Both the position numbers and the translations under genes were made by a program. DNA of 64,000 nucleotides from Citricoccus zhacaiensis (lineage in GTDB: Bacteria; Actinomycetota; Actinomycetes; Actinomycetales; Micrococcaceae), in assembly GCF_014645315.1 (NCBI RefSeq), contig NZ_BMLQ01000005.1, positions 1-64,000 on the forward strand, written 5' to 3'. Positions 11,858 through 20,603 of the stretch are shown here, piece by piece. Every line of letters starts with the position of its first letter. Position 1 is the first letter of the stretch. A model generated the notes under the pieces. The model worked only from the letters and a program-made list of their open reading frames with translations, was not told where the DNA came from and searched no databases.

Positions 11858-12883
11858 ATGTCGACTGAGCCACCATCCGCCGAGCCTCCTCGGAGCACGT
11901 CGGCGACGGCGGACACCGCCGATTCGGTGGAGATGACAGAAGGCTTTCCGGGCACCACCCTGCTCCCGAGCCATCCGGCAGCTAACGGTCACCGGGCTGC
12001 CCTGCGCTCGATCGCGCGCATCGTGGAGGACGCGGCCCCGCCGCAGGATCCCGCCATCGCGCGAGCGGGCATTTTGGACCTGTTGCGGGAGCACCACCCG
12101 CTGGTGATCACCGGCGCGGGCATCTCCACGGACTCCGGCATCCCCGACTATCGCGGACCGCAGGGGTCGCTGCGGCGGCACCGGCCGATGACCTACCAGG
12201 AGTTCCGGCACGACGACGGCGCTCGGCACCGCTATTGGGCGCGGTCCTTCGTGGGCTGGCGGCAGATGGACGCCGCCTCCCCGAACCCGGCCCACCACAT
12301 CCTGGCGGGCTGGCAGCGCGCCGGGATCCTGGCCGGCGTCGTGACCCAGAACGTGGACGGACTGCACGCCGCGGCGGGCACCCCGGGCCTGGTGGCCCTG
12401 CACGGGGACCTGGACCGGGTCAGCTGCCTGAACTGCGGGGCCCTGGAGGACCGCCGGTCCTTCGATGCCCGGCTGGTCGAGGCGAATCCCGGTTACCTCG
12501 AGGCCGTCCAGGTGGACCCGCTCATGGTCAATCCGGACGGGGACGTGACGCTGGGACCGGAGTGGGTGGACCGGTTCCACCTGGTCGGCTGCCGGGTGTG
12601 CGGTTCGGTGGAGCTGAAGCCGGACGTGGTCTACTTCGGCGAGAGCGTGCCGGCCGAACGGAAGGCCGCCGCCCGCCAGGCGTTCGAACGGGCCGGCTCC
12701 GTCCTGGCGATCGGCACGTCGCTGGCCGTCATGAGCGGTTTCAAGTTCGTCCTGGACGCAGAGAAGGCGGGCAAGCCGGTGGCGGTCCTCAACGGCGGCC
12801 CCACGCGCGCCGATACGAAGGCCGCCTTCCGCTGGCGCACGCGCCTGGCCCCTGCGCTGGCGTGGCTGGACGCCCGGCTCTGA
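11858..12883 (+). CDS. Sir2-family NAD-dependent protein deacylase
   Basis: This 341-aa sirtuin removes acyl groups from lysines using NAD. It shows the NAD-binding ITGAGIS...GIPDYRG motif, QNVDGLH, the catalytic His182 in LHGDL, and two zinc Cys pairs (Cys190/Cys193 and Cys245/Cys248), then GTSLAV. The region between the Cys pairs is longer than in minimal sirtuins. About 65 N-terminal residues are low-complexity. ATG 11858 is preferred over TTG 11846, which overlaps the DUF3073 stop. Sirtuins of this type reactivate acetyl-CoA synthetase in other bacteria, and AcsA lies 28 kb away; a link here is inferred. Confidence 0.93.
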   Translation: MSTEPPSAEPPRSTSATADTADSVEMTEGFPGTTLLPSHPAANGHRAALRSIARIVEDAAPPQDPAIARAGILDLLREHHPLVITGAGISTDSGIPDYRGPQGSLRRHRPMTYQEFRHDDGARHRYWARSFVGWRQMDAASPNPAHHILAGWQRAGILAGVVTQNVDGLHAAAGTPGLVALHGDLDRVSCLNCGALEDRRSFDARLVEANPGYLEAVQVDPLMVNPDGDVTLGPEWVDRFHLVGCRVCGSVELKPDVVYFGESVPAERKAAARQAFERAGSVLAIGTSLAVMSGFKFVLDAEKAGKPVAVLNGGPTRADTKAAFRWRTRLAPALAWLDARL

Positions 12884-12906
12884 CCCTTCCCGAACTCGGT
12901 AGCGCG

Positions 12907-14130
12907 TCAGGCCGTGGCGTAGTCTCCGGTCAGCAGCACCGCTCCGCCGTCCACGCCCTTGGCGCCCTGCATGAAATCGGCTCCGGCGTTCCGGGCCTCG
13001 TCCGTCACGCGGCCCACGGTGCCGGCGACCCAGGAGGTCAGGCCGCGGGCATTGAGCCGGGCCAGGGCCTCGTCGGCGGCGGCGGGATCCACCACGGCGA
13101 CCATGCCGACGCCGAGGTTCAGGGTGCGCTCCAGGTCCTCGAGCGGGACGCGCCCGAGCTGGCCGACGAGGGAGAACACGGCCGGCAGTGACCAGGTCCC
13201 CCGGTCCACGGTGGCCATCAGGCCCTGGGGGAGCACGCGGGCCAGGTTGGCCGCGAGCCCGCCGCCGGTGACGTGGGAGAACCCGTGCAGGGCAGGCTCG
13301 CCAGAGGCGGTGGTCACCGCGCCCGCGGCACCGGCGACGGGGTCGCCATTGAGGTGGCGCATCACGTCGAGGCAGTCGGCCGTGTAGATGCGCGTGGGTT
13401 CGAGCAGCTCCTCGCCGAGCGTGCGGCCCAGGTCGGTGACCTCACGGTCGAGGGACCAGCCGGCGTCGTTGATGACGCGGCGGACCAGGGAGTATCCGTT
13501 GGAGTGGATGCCGGAGGAGGCCATGGCGATGACCACGTCCCCGTCACGCACGCGTTCAGGGCCGAGCAGGGCGGAGGCCTCGACCACGCCGGTGGCGGCA
13601 CCGGCGACGTCATACTCGTCCACGCCCAGCAGGCCGGGGTGCTCGGCGGTCTCTCCGCCCACCAGGGCGGTGCCGGCAGCCTGGCAGCCCAGGGCGATGC
13701 CGCGGACGATGTCCGCGATGCGCTCGGGAACCACCTTGCCGCAGGCGATGTAGTCGGTCATGAACAGCGGTTCGGCGCCGACCACCACGATGTCGTCCAC
13801 GACCATGCCCACCAGGTCGAAGCCGATCGTGTCGTGCTTGTCCAGCGCCTGCGCGATCGCGACCTTGGTGCCGACGCCGTCCGTGGAGGTCGCCAGCAGT
13901 GGCTTCGAGTACTTCAGCAGCGGCGAGACGTCGTAGAGCCCGGCGAAGCCGCCCACGCCGCCGATGACGGAGTCGTTGTGGGTGGCCTTCAGTGCGTCCT
14001 TCATCAACTCGACGGCCAGGTCACCGGCCTCCACGTCCACGCCGGCGGAGGCGTAGGTGGTCCCGGGTGCGGACTCGGCGGCGCCGGGCACTGCGCCGGT
14101 CGAATCGTGGGGGTGCTCGGAAGCGGTCAC
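12907..14130 (-). CDS. purM: Phosphoribosylformylglycinamidine cyclo-ligase PurM
   Basis: This 407-aa enzyme closes the imidazole ring, converting FGAM to AIR with ATP, the fifth step of de novo purine synthesis. Visible family sequence includes a glycine-rich VIGGVGGFAGLYDVS, ATSTDGVGTKVAIA, DDIVVVGAEPLFMTDYIA, ALVGGETAEHPG and SSGIHSNGYSLVRR. About 25 N-terminal residues are an unconserved Pro/Gly/Ala extension. Its ATG overlaps the purF stop by 4 bases, so purF-purM is a translationally coupled pair, the usual actinobacterial order. Confidence 0.97.
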   Translation of the reverse strand: MTASEHPHDSTGAVPGAAESAPGTTYASAGVDVEAGDLAVELMKDALKATHNDSVIGGVGGFAGLYDVSPLLKYSKPLLATSTDGVGTKVAIAQALDKHDTIGFDLVGMVVDDIVVVGAEPLFMTDYIACGKVVPERIADIVRGIALGCQAAGTALVGGETAEHPGLLGVDEYDVAGAATGVVEASALLGPERVRDGDVVIAMASSGIHSNGYSLVRRVINDAGWSLDREVTDLGRTLGEELLEPTRIYTADCLDVMRHLNGDPVAGAAGAVTTASGEPALHGFSHVTGGGLAANLARVLPQGLMATVDRGTWSLPAVFSLVGQLGRVPLEDLERTLNLGVGMVAVVDPAAADEALARLNARGLTSWVAGTVGRVTDEARNAGADFMQGAKGVDGGAVLLTGDYATA

Positions 14131-15740
14131 AGCGGGGTCCTGTCGGTTGCGGTCAGCAGGTCTTCAAGGGAGGATCCGGGGCCCGGGTCCCCGCCGACGG
14201 CGCCGGGGCGCTCCTCCGGGTCCACCGTGGACTCCGGATCGGTGACGGGGCTGGACGTGGCCGCGGATGCCGCGGCGGCGACCGGCCGCTCCAGCAGGTG
14301 CTTGCCACGCTCGTCCTCGCTGGGCAGCGGGATCGGGTAGTCACCGGTGAAGCAGGCCGTGCACAGCGAGCGGCGGGGCTGTTCGGTGGCCTCGATCATG
14401 CCCTCGGCGGAGATGTACTCCAGGGAATCGGCCCCGATCGAGGCGGCGATCTCCGCGACCCCCGCACCGTTGGCGATCAGCTCGGCGCGCGAGGCGAAGT
14501 CGATCCCGTAGAAGCAGGGCCACTTGATGGGCGGCGAGGAGATCCGCACGTGCACCTCGGCGGCGCCGGCCTCCTTGAGCATCCGGACCACCGCGCGCTG
14601 GGTGTTGCCGCGCACGATCGAATCGTCCACCACCACCACACGCTTGCCGGACACCACGGCGGGCTGGACGTTGAGTTTGAGCCGGATGCCGAGCTGGCGC
14701 AGGGTCTGCGAGGGCTGGATGAAGGTGCGGCCCACATAGGAGTTCTTGACGAAGCCCTGGCCGAACGGGATGCCGGACTCCTCGGCGTAGCCCACCGCGG
14801 CGGGCGTGCCGGACTCTGGGACCGGGATGACGACGTCGGCCTCCACCGGGTTCTCCCGGGCCAGCGCGCGCCCCATGGCCCCGCGCGACTCGTACACGGA
14901 GCGGCCGCTGATGGTGGCGTCCGGGCGGGCGAGGTAGACGTACTCGAACACGCAGTGCGCCGGCTTGGACTCGGCGAACCGGGTGGAGCGGATGCCCTCC
15001 TCGTCGATGGCGATGAGCTCGCCGGGAGCGACCTCACGGATGAAGGAAGCGCCCACCGTGGCCAGGGCGGACTGCTCGGAGGCCACCACCCAGCCTCGCT
15101 CGAGGCGGCCGAGCACCAGCGGGCGCACGCCCTGCGGGTCCCGTGCGGCGTAGAGGGTGTGCTCGTTCATGAAGACGAAGGAGAAGGCCCCGCGGATCAG
15201 CGGGAGCAGCTCGGTGGCCGTCTGCTCGAGGGTGGAGCCCTCCTCACCCTGCAGCAGGGCCGTGACGAGCGCGGTGTCCGTGGTGTTGCCCTGGGCCATC
15301 TCGCCCCGGGTCTGCTTGCCGTAGCGGCCCTGCACCATCCGGTAGAGCTCGGCCGAGTTCACCAGGTTGCCGTTGTGGCCCAGGGCCACGGTGCCGCCCG
15401 CGGTGGCGCCGAGGGTCGGCTGGGCGTTCTCCCAGTTGTTGCCGCCGGTGGTCGAGTACCGGCAGTGCCCGACGGCGATGTGCCCGGTCAGGGTGTTCAA
15501 GGTCGCCTCGTCGAAGACCTGGGAGACGAGCCCCAGGTCCTTGTACACGGAGATCCGCTTGCCGTCCGAGGTGGCGATGCCCGCGGACTCCTGCCCCCGG
15601 TGCTGCAGGGCATACAGGCCGTAGTAGGCGAGCTTGGAGACCTCCTCGCCGGGGGCCCAGACGCCGAACACCCCGCATTCGTCCTGGGGACTCTTCTCAT
15701 GGGGGTCGAGGTCGTGTGTCAGCAGGCCGTCACCGCGCAT
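14127..15740 (-). CDS. purF: Amidophosphoribosyltransferase PurF
   Basis: This roughly 537-aa enzyme makes phosphoribosylamine from PRPP and glutamine, the committing step of purine synthesis. A short propeptide should be cut before catalytic Cys22 (QDECGVFGVW). The glutaminase domain carries HRGQESAGIA and GHCRYSTTGG; the PRPP loop appears as VVVVDDSIVRGNT; a late CxxCFTGDYP fits an iron-sulfur or structural Cys set. I prefer ATG 15740 (MRGDGLLTHDL) because relatives begin this way; ATG 15758 or the open frame up to 15821 would extend it. The C-terminal 60 residues are low-complexity. The start slightly overlaps the end of the upstream membrane-protein gene. Confidence 0.96.
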   Translation of the reverse strand: MRGDGLLTHDLDPHEKSPQDECGVFGVWAPGEEVSKLAYYGLYALQHRGQESAGIATSDGKRISVYKDLGLVSQVFDEATLNTLTGHIAVGHCRYSTTGGNNWENAQPTLGATAGGTVALGHNGNLVNSAELYRMVQGRYGKQTRGEMAQGNTTDTALVTALLQGEEGSTLEQTATELLPLIRGAFSFVFMNEHTLYAARDPQGVRPLVLGRLERGWVVASEQSALATVGASFIREVAPGELIAIDEEGIRSTRFAESKPAHCVFEYVYLARPDATISGRSVYESRGAMGRALARENPVEADVVIPVPESGTPAAVGYAEESGIPFGQGFVKNSYVGRTFIQPSQTLRQLGIRLKLNVQPAVVSGKRVVVVDDSIVRGNTQRAVVRMLKEAGAAEVHVRISSPPIKWPCFYGIDFASRAELIANGAGVAEIAASIGADSLEYISAEGMIEATEQPRRSLCTACFTGDYPIPLPSEDERGKHLLERPVAAAASAATSSPVTDPESTVDPEERPGAVGGDPGPGSSLEDLLTATDRTPL

Positions 15741-16212
15741 CTTGATCACGTCCCCCATTCTCCCACTTGTCCGTCCACTGCTGCAGGTCGTGGTCCTGGA
15801 CGGCGTAATCGGCGTCCTCATAGCTGTCCACGGACTGTGCGGTCACGGTATAGGTGTGCTTCTTCGACCTGCGGTCCAGCACCAGCCAGACGATCGCTCC
15901 GATCCCCACACCGAGGATGCCGAAGATCACCAGGAAGTACCCGAAGGTGGAACCGAAGGTGAACTCGGGGTTGGCCTCGCCGAAAGCAGTCACCAGCAGC
16001 GCGATGATGGCGCCGAGCAGGGCACCCCCGATCAGGAACACCTGCACCTTCGGGGCCCGGCGGACCACCAGGGTACGGCGGTTGAGGGCATCCTCCTGCG
16101 GGGAGCCCATGCCGGGCCGGACCGTCTCAGGCCTGTTCTGATCCGGCGTGCTGGGTTCGTCTGCCGGGGTGCCAGCGGGGGTGTCCGCGGAACCGTCGGG
16201 GGGAAAAGTCAT
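15730..16212 (-). CDS. Two-helix membrane protein next to purF
   Basis: This protein of about 160 aa has a Pro/Ser/Asp-rich N-terminus, two membrane helices (one around VFLIGGALLGAIIALLVTA, the second around FLVIFGILGVGIGAIVWLVL) and a charged C-terminal tail rich in Asp, Tyr and Gln. It is conserved upstream of purF in relatives, where databases sometimes call it a Trk potassium transporter; two helices are far too few for that. The start is uncertain: ATG 16212 has GGAAGG just before it, while ATG 16221 and a longer frame to 16263 are also open. Its end overlaps the purF start by 11 bases. Confidence 0.75.
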   Translation of the reverse strand: MTFPPDGSADTPAGTPADEPSTPDQNRPETVRPGMGSPQEDALNRRTLVVRRAPKVQVFLIGGALLGAIIALLVTAFGEANPEFTFGSTFGYFLVIFGILGVGIGAIVWLVLDRRSKKHTYTVTAQSVDSYEDADYAVQDHDLQQWTDKWENGGRDQDAR

Positions 16213-16284
16213 GCCTTCCATGGTACGGGGCGCAACAGGTCGAATCCGCCGTGGGTCGGACACGTTCGCGGCGCGGAGGTGAGG

Positions 16285-17661
16285 CTACAGGTAGGGGTTG
16301 CGGACGGCGTCGACGTCAGCGTCGGTCGTCTCCGTGAACAACGGCTCCGTCGGCTCGGGCAGCTGCAGGGTGGGCCGGGCCGAGAGTACGGCGACCAGCC
16401 CGGATCCCAGCGCCATGAGCAGCAGGATGGCGGCTGTGATGACGCTGATCAGGGCCGCTCCGGCAGACTGGAACGGGATGAAGGTCGCGGCCGCCACGAA
16501 CACCAGGGCGGTGGCGATGACGGAGGACCGTGCTGCTCCGGAGGTGTAGCGCCCGGTGAACGCGGAGATCAGCACCCCGATCAGGCCGACGAGCGCCACG
16601 AGGGCGGCCACCAGCAAGCCGATGACCAGGGCGCCGAGCATCGCCCAGCCGCCACCGGCCAGCCCGCCGAACAGCAGGGCCACCGGGATCACGAGGATCG
16701 AGGCTGGAACGCCCAGCTCGCCGACCAGGTGCCCGGCCCGCGGCACCCCCGTCCCGGCGAGCGCGCGGAAGTCCAGCACGGCCCCGGCCACGGCGGCGAT
16801 GGCAAGAACCACGGCGAAGACCAGCGGCAGCCAGGCACCCATACCGGTCTGGACGACGTCTAGCAGCGGCAGGATGAGCGCCAGGCAGGCCAGGCCCAGC
16901 GGGGTGGCCAGGTGGCGCAGGAACCGCCGGGCGGTGCCCTCCATCGCGGTCGCGGCGTCGGCGGCCTTTCCGGCCGGGCCGTCGTCGGGCACAAGTGTTC
17001 CGCCGACTTCTCTGCCGGCGCCTTCGTGACCCGCCAGCTCCGTGCCCGGGGAGCGGCGCAGGAGCACGACGGCGGCCCCCAGGCCCACGAGTGCCAACAC
17101 CCCGCCCAGGGCGGAGGCGATGGTGAGCCCCGAGGGGGTGAGGGCCAACAGCGGGATCGCTCCCCAGGCCAGCAGCGCTGCCGGCGGGGCGATGGCCGCC
17201 AGAATGCGTGTTGCGGTGCCGGGGCCCCGTGGGGCATGGCGCGCGGCCACGGCGCCGGCCACCACGGCGGTGGCGGCCAGTAGCAGTCCGGCCAGGGAGA
17301 GGGTCTGTAGTACGGCGTTGTAGCCCTCGATGCCGATCGCGCGGTCGACCACGCCGAGGGGTATGAAAGTCCGGATGGCCAACAGGATCAGGGCGGCGGC
17401 CAGGGCCACGGATGCAAGGGTCTGGGCCGCCTGGCCGCTCGGGCCCGCCTGCCGGTCCCGGAGGGCCAGCGTCAGGCCGAGGACCCCTAGGAGCCCGACG
17501 ACGGCGGCGAGTGTGTAGCTCAGAACCCAGAGCCCACCGTCCACCGCCCCGGGTGATGCGCTGCTGGCGATCACCGCCCAGGTCACGAGCGAGACCAGGA
17601 CGGCGCCCATGGTGTGCAGGGCGACGGCGGCGGGCAGGGTCAGGTGTCTCGCGGTCTTCAC
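16285..17661 (-). CDS. Multi-pass membrane protein of unknown function
   Basis: This 458-aa protein is almost all hydrophobic, with roughly ten to twelve membrane segments separated by short loops, plus one longer hydrophilic loop around residues 215-250 (ELAGHEGAGREVGGTLVPDDGPAGKAADAA-type sequence). No transporter signature, active-site motif or binding fold is recognisable. The C-terminus ends in a short acidic tail. It is followed by the purF-side genes but separated from them by 72 bases. A plain annotation of integral membrane protein is all the sequence supports. Confidence 0.8.
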   Translation of the reverse strand: MKTARHLTLPAAVALHTMGAVLVSLVTWAVIASSASPGAVDGGLWVLSYTLAAVVGLLGVLGLTLALRDRQAGPSGQAAQTLASVALAAALILLAIRTFIPLGVVDRAIGIEGYNAVLQTLSLAGLLLAATAVVAGAVAARHAPRGPGTATRILAAIAPPAALLAWGAIPLLALTPSGLTIASALGGVLALVGLGAAVVLLRRSPGTELAGHEGAGREVGGTLVPDDGPAGKAADAATAMEGTARRFLRHLATPLGLACLALILPLLDVVQTGMGAWLPLVFAVVLAIAAVAGAVLDFRALAGTGVPRAGHLVGELGVPASILVIPVALLFGGLAGGGWAMLGALVIGLLVAALVALVGLIGVLISAFTGRYTSGAARSSVIATALVFVAAATFIPFQSAGAALISVITAAILLLMALGSGLVAVLSARPTLQLPEPTEPLFTETTDADVDAVRNPYL

Positions 17662-17919
17662 GGTGGTTCCCCCTCAGGATGCGTGCTCCCACCGTATCCC
17701 GAGGGTCCGCCGTGGGCTCGGGTCAGTACGTGTCCCGCCCGCGGGCTCCGATGACGCGGCTGGTGGGGCAAAAAAAGACCGCGATACTCATGTTCCGATA
17801 GCCGATCGGCTTGCGAGACGGCGCGGTGCGTTCTCCTCGTGAAACGAGACCTGATGAGACGGCTGAGGACGGTCTTCCAAGCGAGAGGGATACCCTATGG
17901 AATCTGACAGAATGTGGTC
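17662..17919. other. Intergenic stretch before the DUF1697 gene
   Basis: No gene is visible in these 258 bases. An A7 run (17770-17776) would read as a T-tract on the minus strand, and a small CTCGT-TTC-ACGAG hairpin lies around 17836-17848. The upstream region of the membrane-protein gene must lie at the left end. Confidence 0.5.
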
Positions 17920-18486
17920 ATGCGCACCCACGTCGGCCTCATGCGCGGCATTAACGTCGGAGGGCACAACCGGTTGGCGATGTCGGATCTACGCGAGATC
18001 GTGACGGGTCTCGGCTTCAGTGATGTCGTGACCTACATACAGAGCGGAAACGTGGTGTTCAGCTGCATCGAGACTGATTGCACGCAACTCTCCACCCAGC
18101 TCGAGCAGGCGATAACTGATCGGTCAAGCGTGCGAACGGGTGTCGTCGTGCTGTCTCGGCCTCAGCTGAGGTCAGTGGTGGCGGACAACCCCTACCCGCA
18201 AGAGACCAACCCGAAGTGCCTGCACGTGGTGTTCCACAGGGATCAGATCAGCCGCGCCACAGCCGAAACCGTGACGGCAGCTGTGCAGCGAGCCCGGGGC
18301 AAGGGCAGTCGCGACGATGCCACCGTGATCGGCAGCTCCCTGTACCTGCGCACCCCAGATGGCCTGGGTCGTAGCGTGCTGGCGGCCGAACTGTCCCGCC
18401 CACCGGCCGCCACGGCCACGGAGGTGGTCAACACTATGCGCAACTGGGCGACAGTGACGCGGCTGATGGCGCTTCTCGACGATTGA
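17920..18486 (+). CDS. DUF1697 family protein
   Basis: This 188-aa protein belongs to the DUF1697 family, whose start is typically LLRGINVGG; here it is LMRGINVGGHNRLAMSDLREIVTGLGFSDVVTYIQSGNVVF. The fold is an alpha-beta domain of unknown activity. ATG 17920 is preferred to GTG 17914 because a CAGAAT box ends 6 bases before it (leaderless). Codon use looks less extreme in GC than neighbours, with codons such as ATT, ATA and CAA, and the gene sits between two large gaps. That fits late acquisition, but a composition calculation would be needed. Confidence 0.88.
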   Translation: MRTHVGLMRGINVGGHNRLAMSDLREIVTGLGFSDVVTYIQSGNVVFSCIETDCTQLSTQLEQAITDRSSVRTGVVVLSRPQLRSVVADNPYPQETNPKCLHVVFHRDQISRATAETVTAAVQRARGKGSRDDATVIGSSLYLRTPDGLGRSVLAAELSRPPAATATEVVNTMRNWATVTRLMALLDD

Positions 18487-18726
18487 CTCGCAACACCAGC
18501 TTGCCAGGGTGCAGCGGACGCTTGAGTACGACGCTCAGCCGGGATTGAGGTGGGCCTCTTCGAACAACGATCCCGCAGCGTGACGGGTCAGCCAGTCGCC
18601 GACCCTTGCGATTGCCCACGTCATCGCAAAGATCAACCCATCCCTTGTCATCGGTCGCCACTCGAATCCAGTAACGGTTGGATTGTGGCCACGATGAGGA
18701 CGGCACCCCGCGTCTAATCTAGTTGG
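18487..18726. other. Intergenic stretch, possible gene remnant on the minus strand
   Basis: No intact gene is supported. A minus-strand frame covering about 18538-18680 reads like protein (WRPMTRDGLIFAMTWAIARV, then WLTRHAAGSLFEEAHLNPG and a stop), but it continues only as an antisense shadow of the next gene. It may be the tail of a decayed gene. Confidence 0.3.
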
Positions 18727-19023
18727 ATGGATGACCTGGAGTTCTCGATCGATGACGAGCTGTTCCGTGTGAGCCAGAGGCGGCAACCCACCGGGATGAT
18801 GAGCTATGACTTCGCTTGGCTCAACGGACCGGACAACGGCAAGTACGGCTTCACCGTGGGCTTCTCGGTCGCTTGGTCGGACCCCAGGGCACAAAGGGCA
18901 CCGGAGCAACTAATGGATGAGGCGCGTGGCTTCATCGAAGGGTTCTATGAACCTGGTGGCATCGGGGAGGAAGACTTTCCCGACCACACCCCAGATCGCA
19001 CCCGCAGGACGGGCGATCAATAG
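18727..19023 (+). CDS. Small hypothetical protein
   Basis: This 98-aa protein is not confidently recognised. It starts with an acidic MDDLEFSIDDELFRV, has a beta-rich middle (GMMSYDFAWLNGPDNGKYGFTVGFSV), then a helix (APEQLMDEARGFIEGFYEPGG) and a polar tail. The arrangement resembles small actinobacterial cytosolic proteins of unknown role. A TAATCT box lies exactly 6 bases before the ATG, which supports a leaderless message and a real gene. It shares the sparse stretch with the DUF1697 gene. Confidence 0.7.
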   Translation: MDDLEFSIDDELFRVSQRRQPTGMMSYDFAWLNGPDNGKYGFTVGFSVAWSDPRAQRAPEQLMDEARGFIEGFYEPGGIGEEDFPDHTPDRTRRTGDQ

Positions 19024-19145
19024 ACGATCCCGCACCGAGACTCGGGTCTTAATGCGAACCATGGAAGGGGCAGAGGTCGAGGGCGCGGTTGTCCGGCGTC
19101 GAAGGGGCGTCCTGTGAACCGCAGAGATAAGTGGGCGGGTGGTGG

Positions 19146-19832
19146 TTAGTCCTGGGTGGCGGCGTCGACGGCGGCGGTGAACTCATCCAGGGAGTCCGGC
19201 TGCAGGGGCTTTCCGTCCAAGTAGAAGGTGGGGGTGCCGACCACGCCCAGTGCGGTGCCGTCGGCCACGTCCAGCTCAATCCGCTGGCGGGTGGCAGGGT
19301 CGTCGACGGCGGCGTCGTAGGCGGCCATGTCCAGTCCCAGCTGTTCGGCGTAGCCGCGGAACACGGCGCTCTGGTCCTGCTGGTTGTGGCTCCACTGGGT
19401 CTGGGTCTGGAACATCTGCTGGTACATCGGCTCGTAGGCGCCCTGCTGGGCGGCGGCCTCCACGGCGATCGCGGCGGTCATCGAGTTCGGGTGCCCGGGC
19501 AGCGGGAAGTAGCGGTGCACGACGGTGAGCGTGTCCGCGTACTCGGTCCGGAGGTCTTCGATGAAGGGGTAGGCCGCGGCGCAGGCCTCGCACTCGTAGT
19601 CCAGGAACTCCACCAGCAGGGCCTTCTCGTCCGGGGCCTTTGAGAGCATTCGGCCGTTTTCCCGCACCAGCTGGCCGGCGTCGTCCGGGGCCGCGGTGGT
19701 GTTGGCGCTTCGGGAAACGAGAACACCGATGACCACACCGAGGGCCACCACACCCAGCAGAATCCAAAAGACGGTCTTGGCCCGGCCGGCGCGGCTGGCC
19801 TGGCGGGGCGTCGTGGCAGCGGTGGAGTTCAC
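19146..19832 (-). CDS. Membrane-anchored DsbA-like thiol oxidoreductase
   Basis: This 228-aa protein has an N-terminal membrane anchor (about 20-40) and an extracytoplasmic thioredoxin-fold domain of the DsbA/Thioredoxin_4 type. The active site is CEAC (Cys81/Cys84) in FLDYECEAC, and the cis-Pro loop is VVGTPTFYLDG near the C-terminus. Such proteins catalyse or shuffle disulfides in exported proteins in actinobacteria; a VKOR or DsbB partner is not nearby. It follows the CDF-type transporter by 45 bases in the same direction and may be part of the metal-responsive transcript. Confidence 0.92.
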   Translation of the reverse strand: MNSTAATTPRQASRAGRAKTVFWILLGVVALGVVIGVLVSRSANTTAAPDDAGQLVRENGRMLSKAPDEKALLVEFLDYECEACAAAYPFIEDLRTEYADTLTVVHRYFPLPGHPNSMTAAIAVEAAAQQGAYEPMYQQMFQTQTQWSHNQQDQSAVFRGYAEQLGLDMAAYDAAVDDPATRQRIELDVADGTALGVVGTPTFYLDGKPLQPDSLDEFTAAVDAATQD

Positions 19833-19877
19833 AAGTGGTCCAATCGGTGCAGATAAGGGTTCAGGGAGAGCACCCGG

Positions 19878-20603
19878 TCAGTGGGTGCAGCACGAACAGC
19901 TACCGTCGCAACCGTCGGAGCCGGAAGAGTCGGAGCCAGGATCGTCCGCGGCGCCGGTGAGCACGGAGACGGGGGTGCAGCAGGCGTCCCCGCGCCAGGC
20001 CTCGATCCCCTCCCGGACGGCGAAGCCGGCGATCACCAGGGCCGCGATCGGATCGGCCCAGGACCAGCCGAGAAGGCTATTCAGCAGCAGCCCGACCAGC
20101 AGCACGGCCGAGAGGTAGGAGCAGATCAAGGTCTGCTTGGAGTCCGCCACGGCCGAGGCCGAGCCCAGTTCCCGGCCGGTGCGCCGCTCGAACCAGGACA
20201 GCCCGGGCATGATGATCACGCTGACCGCGGCCAGCGCGATCCCCACCGTGGAGTGCTCCGGCTCCGCGGCGTTGAGCAAGGACCGCACGGCGTCGACGGT
20301 CACGAAGGCGGCGAGCCCGAAGAATGAGATCGCGATCAGGCGCAGCGCCGGCTTCTCCCGGCGGTTCGGGTCCGGGCCGGCGAACTGCCAGGCCACCGCG
20401 GCGGCGGAGAGGACCTCGACGATCGAATCCAACCCGAACCCGATCAGCGCCGAGGAGGAAGCCACGGTGCCGGCGGTCAGGGCGACCACGGCCTCGATGA
20501 CGTTGTAGGTGATGGTCGCGGCGACCACCCAGCGAATCCGCCGGTGCAGTACCGCCCGACGGGCCCCAGTCAGGGGCCGAGGTGTGAGCGAGAGGCTGGT
20601 CAT
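19878..20603 (-). CDS. CDF-type heavy-metal transporter with Cys-rich tail
   Basis: This protein of about 241 aa has six membrane segments like cation-diffusion-facilitator transporters. Acidic metal-site residues are visible in GFGLDSIVEV (second helix region) and SAVADSKQTLICSYL (fifth helix region), and WADPIAALVIA follows. The C-terminus is unusual, with a DACCTP motif and then a Ser/Asp/Gly linker ending CDGSCSCCTH, which should bind soft metals. The ATG at 20603 overlaps the stop of the ArsR-type gene by 4 bases; ATG 20615 is possible. Context suggests export of Cd, Pb or Zn under that regulator. The metal is inferred. Confidence 0.9.
   Translation of the reverse strand: MTSLSLTPRPLTGARRAVLHRRIRWVVAATITYNVIEAVVALTAGTVASSSALIGFGLDSIVEVLSAAAVAWQFAGPDPNRREKPALRLIAISFFGLAAFVTVDAVRSLLNAAEPEHSTVGIALAAVSVIIMPGLSWFERRTGRELGSASAVADSKQTLICSYLSAVLLVGLLLNSLLGWSWADPIAALVIAGFAVREGIEAWRGDACCTPVSVLTGAADDPGSDSSGSDGCDGSCSCCTH

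Noticed and set aside
15730-16263. Trk potassium transporter as product of the gene before purF
   Set aside because: The protein has only two membrane helices and no pore or nucleotide-binding motif.
18535-18909. Minus-strand hypothetical gene overlapping 18727-19023
   Set aside because: Most of it is antisense to the better-supported small gene, with a leaderless promoter on the plus strand.
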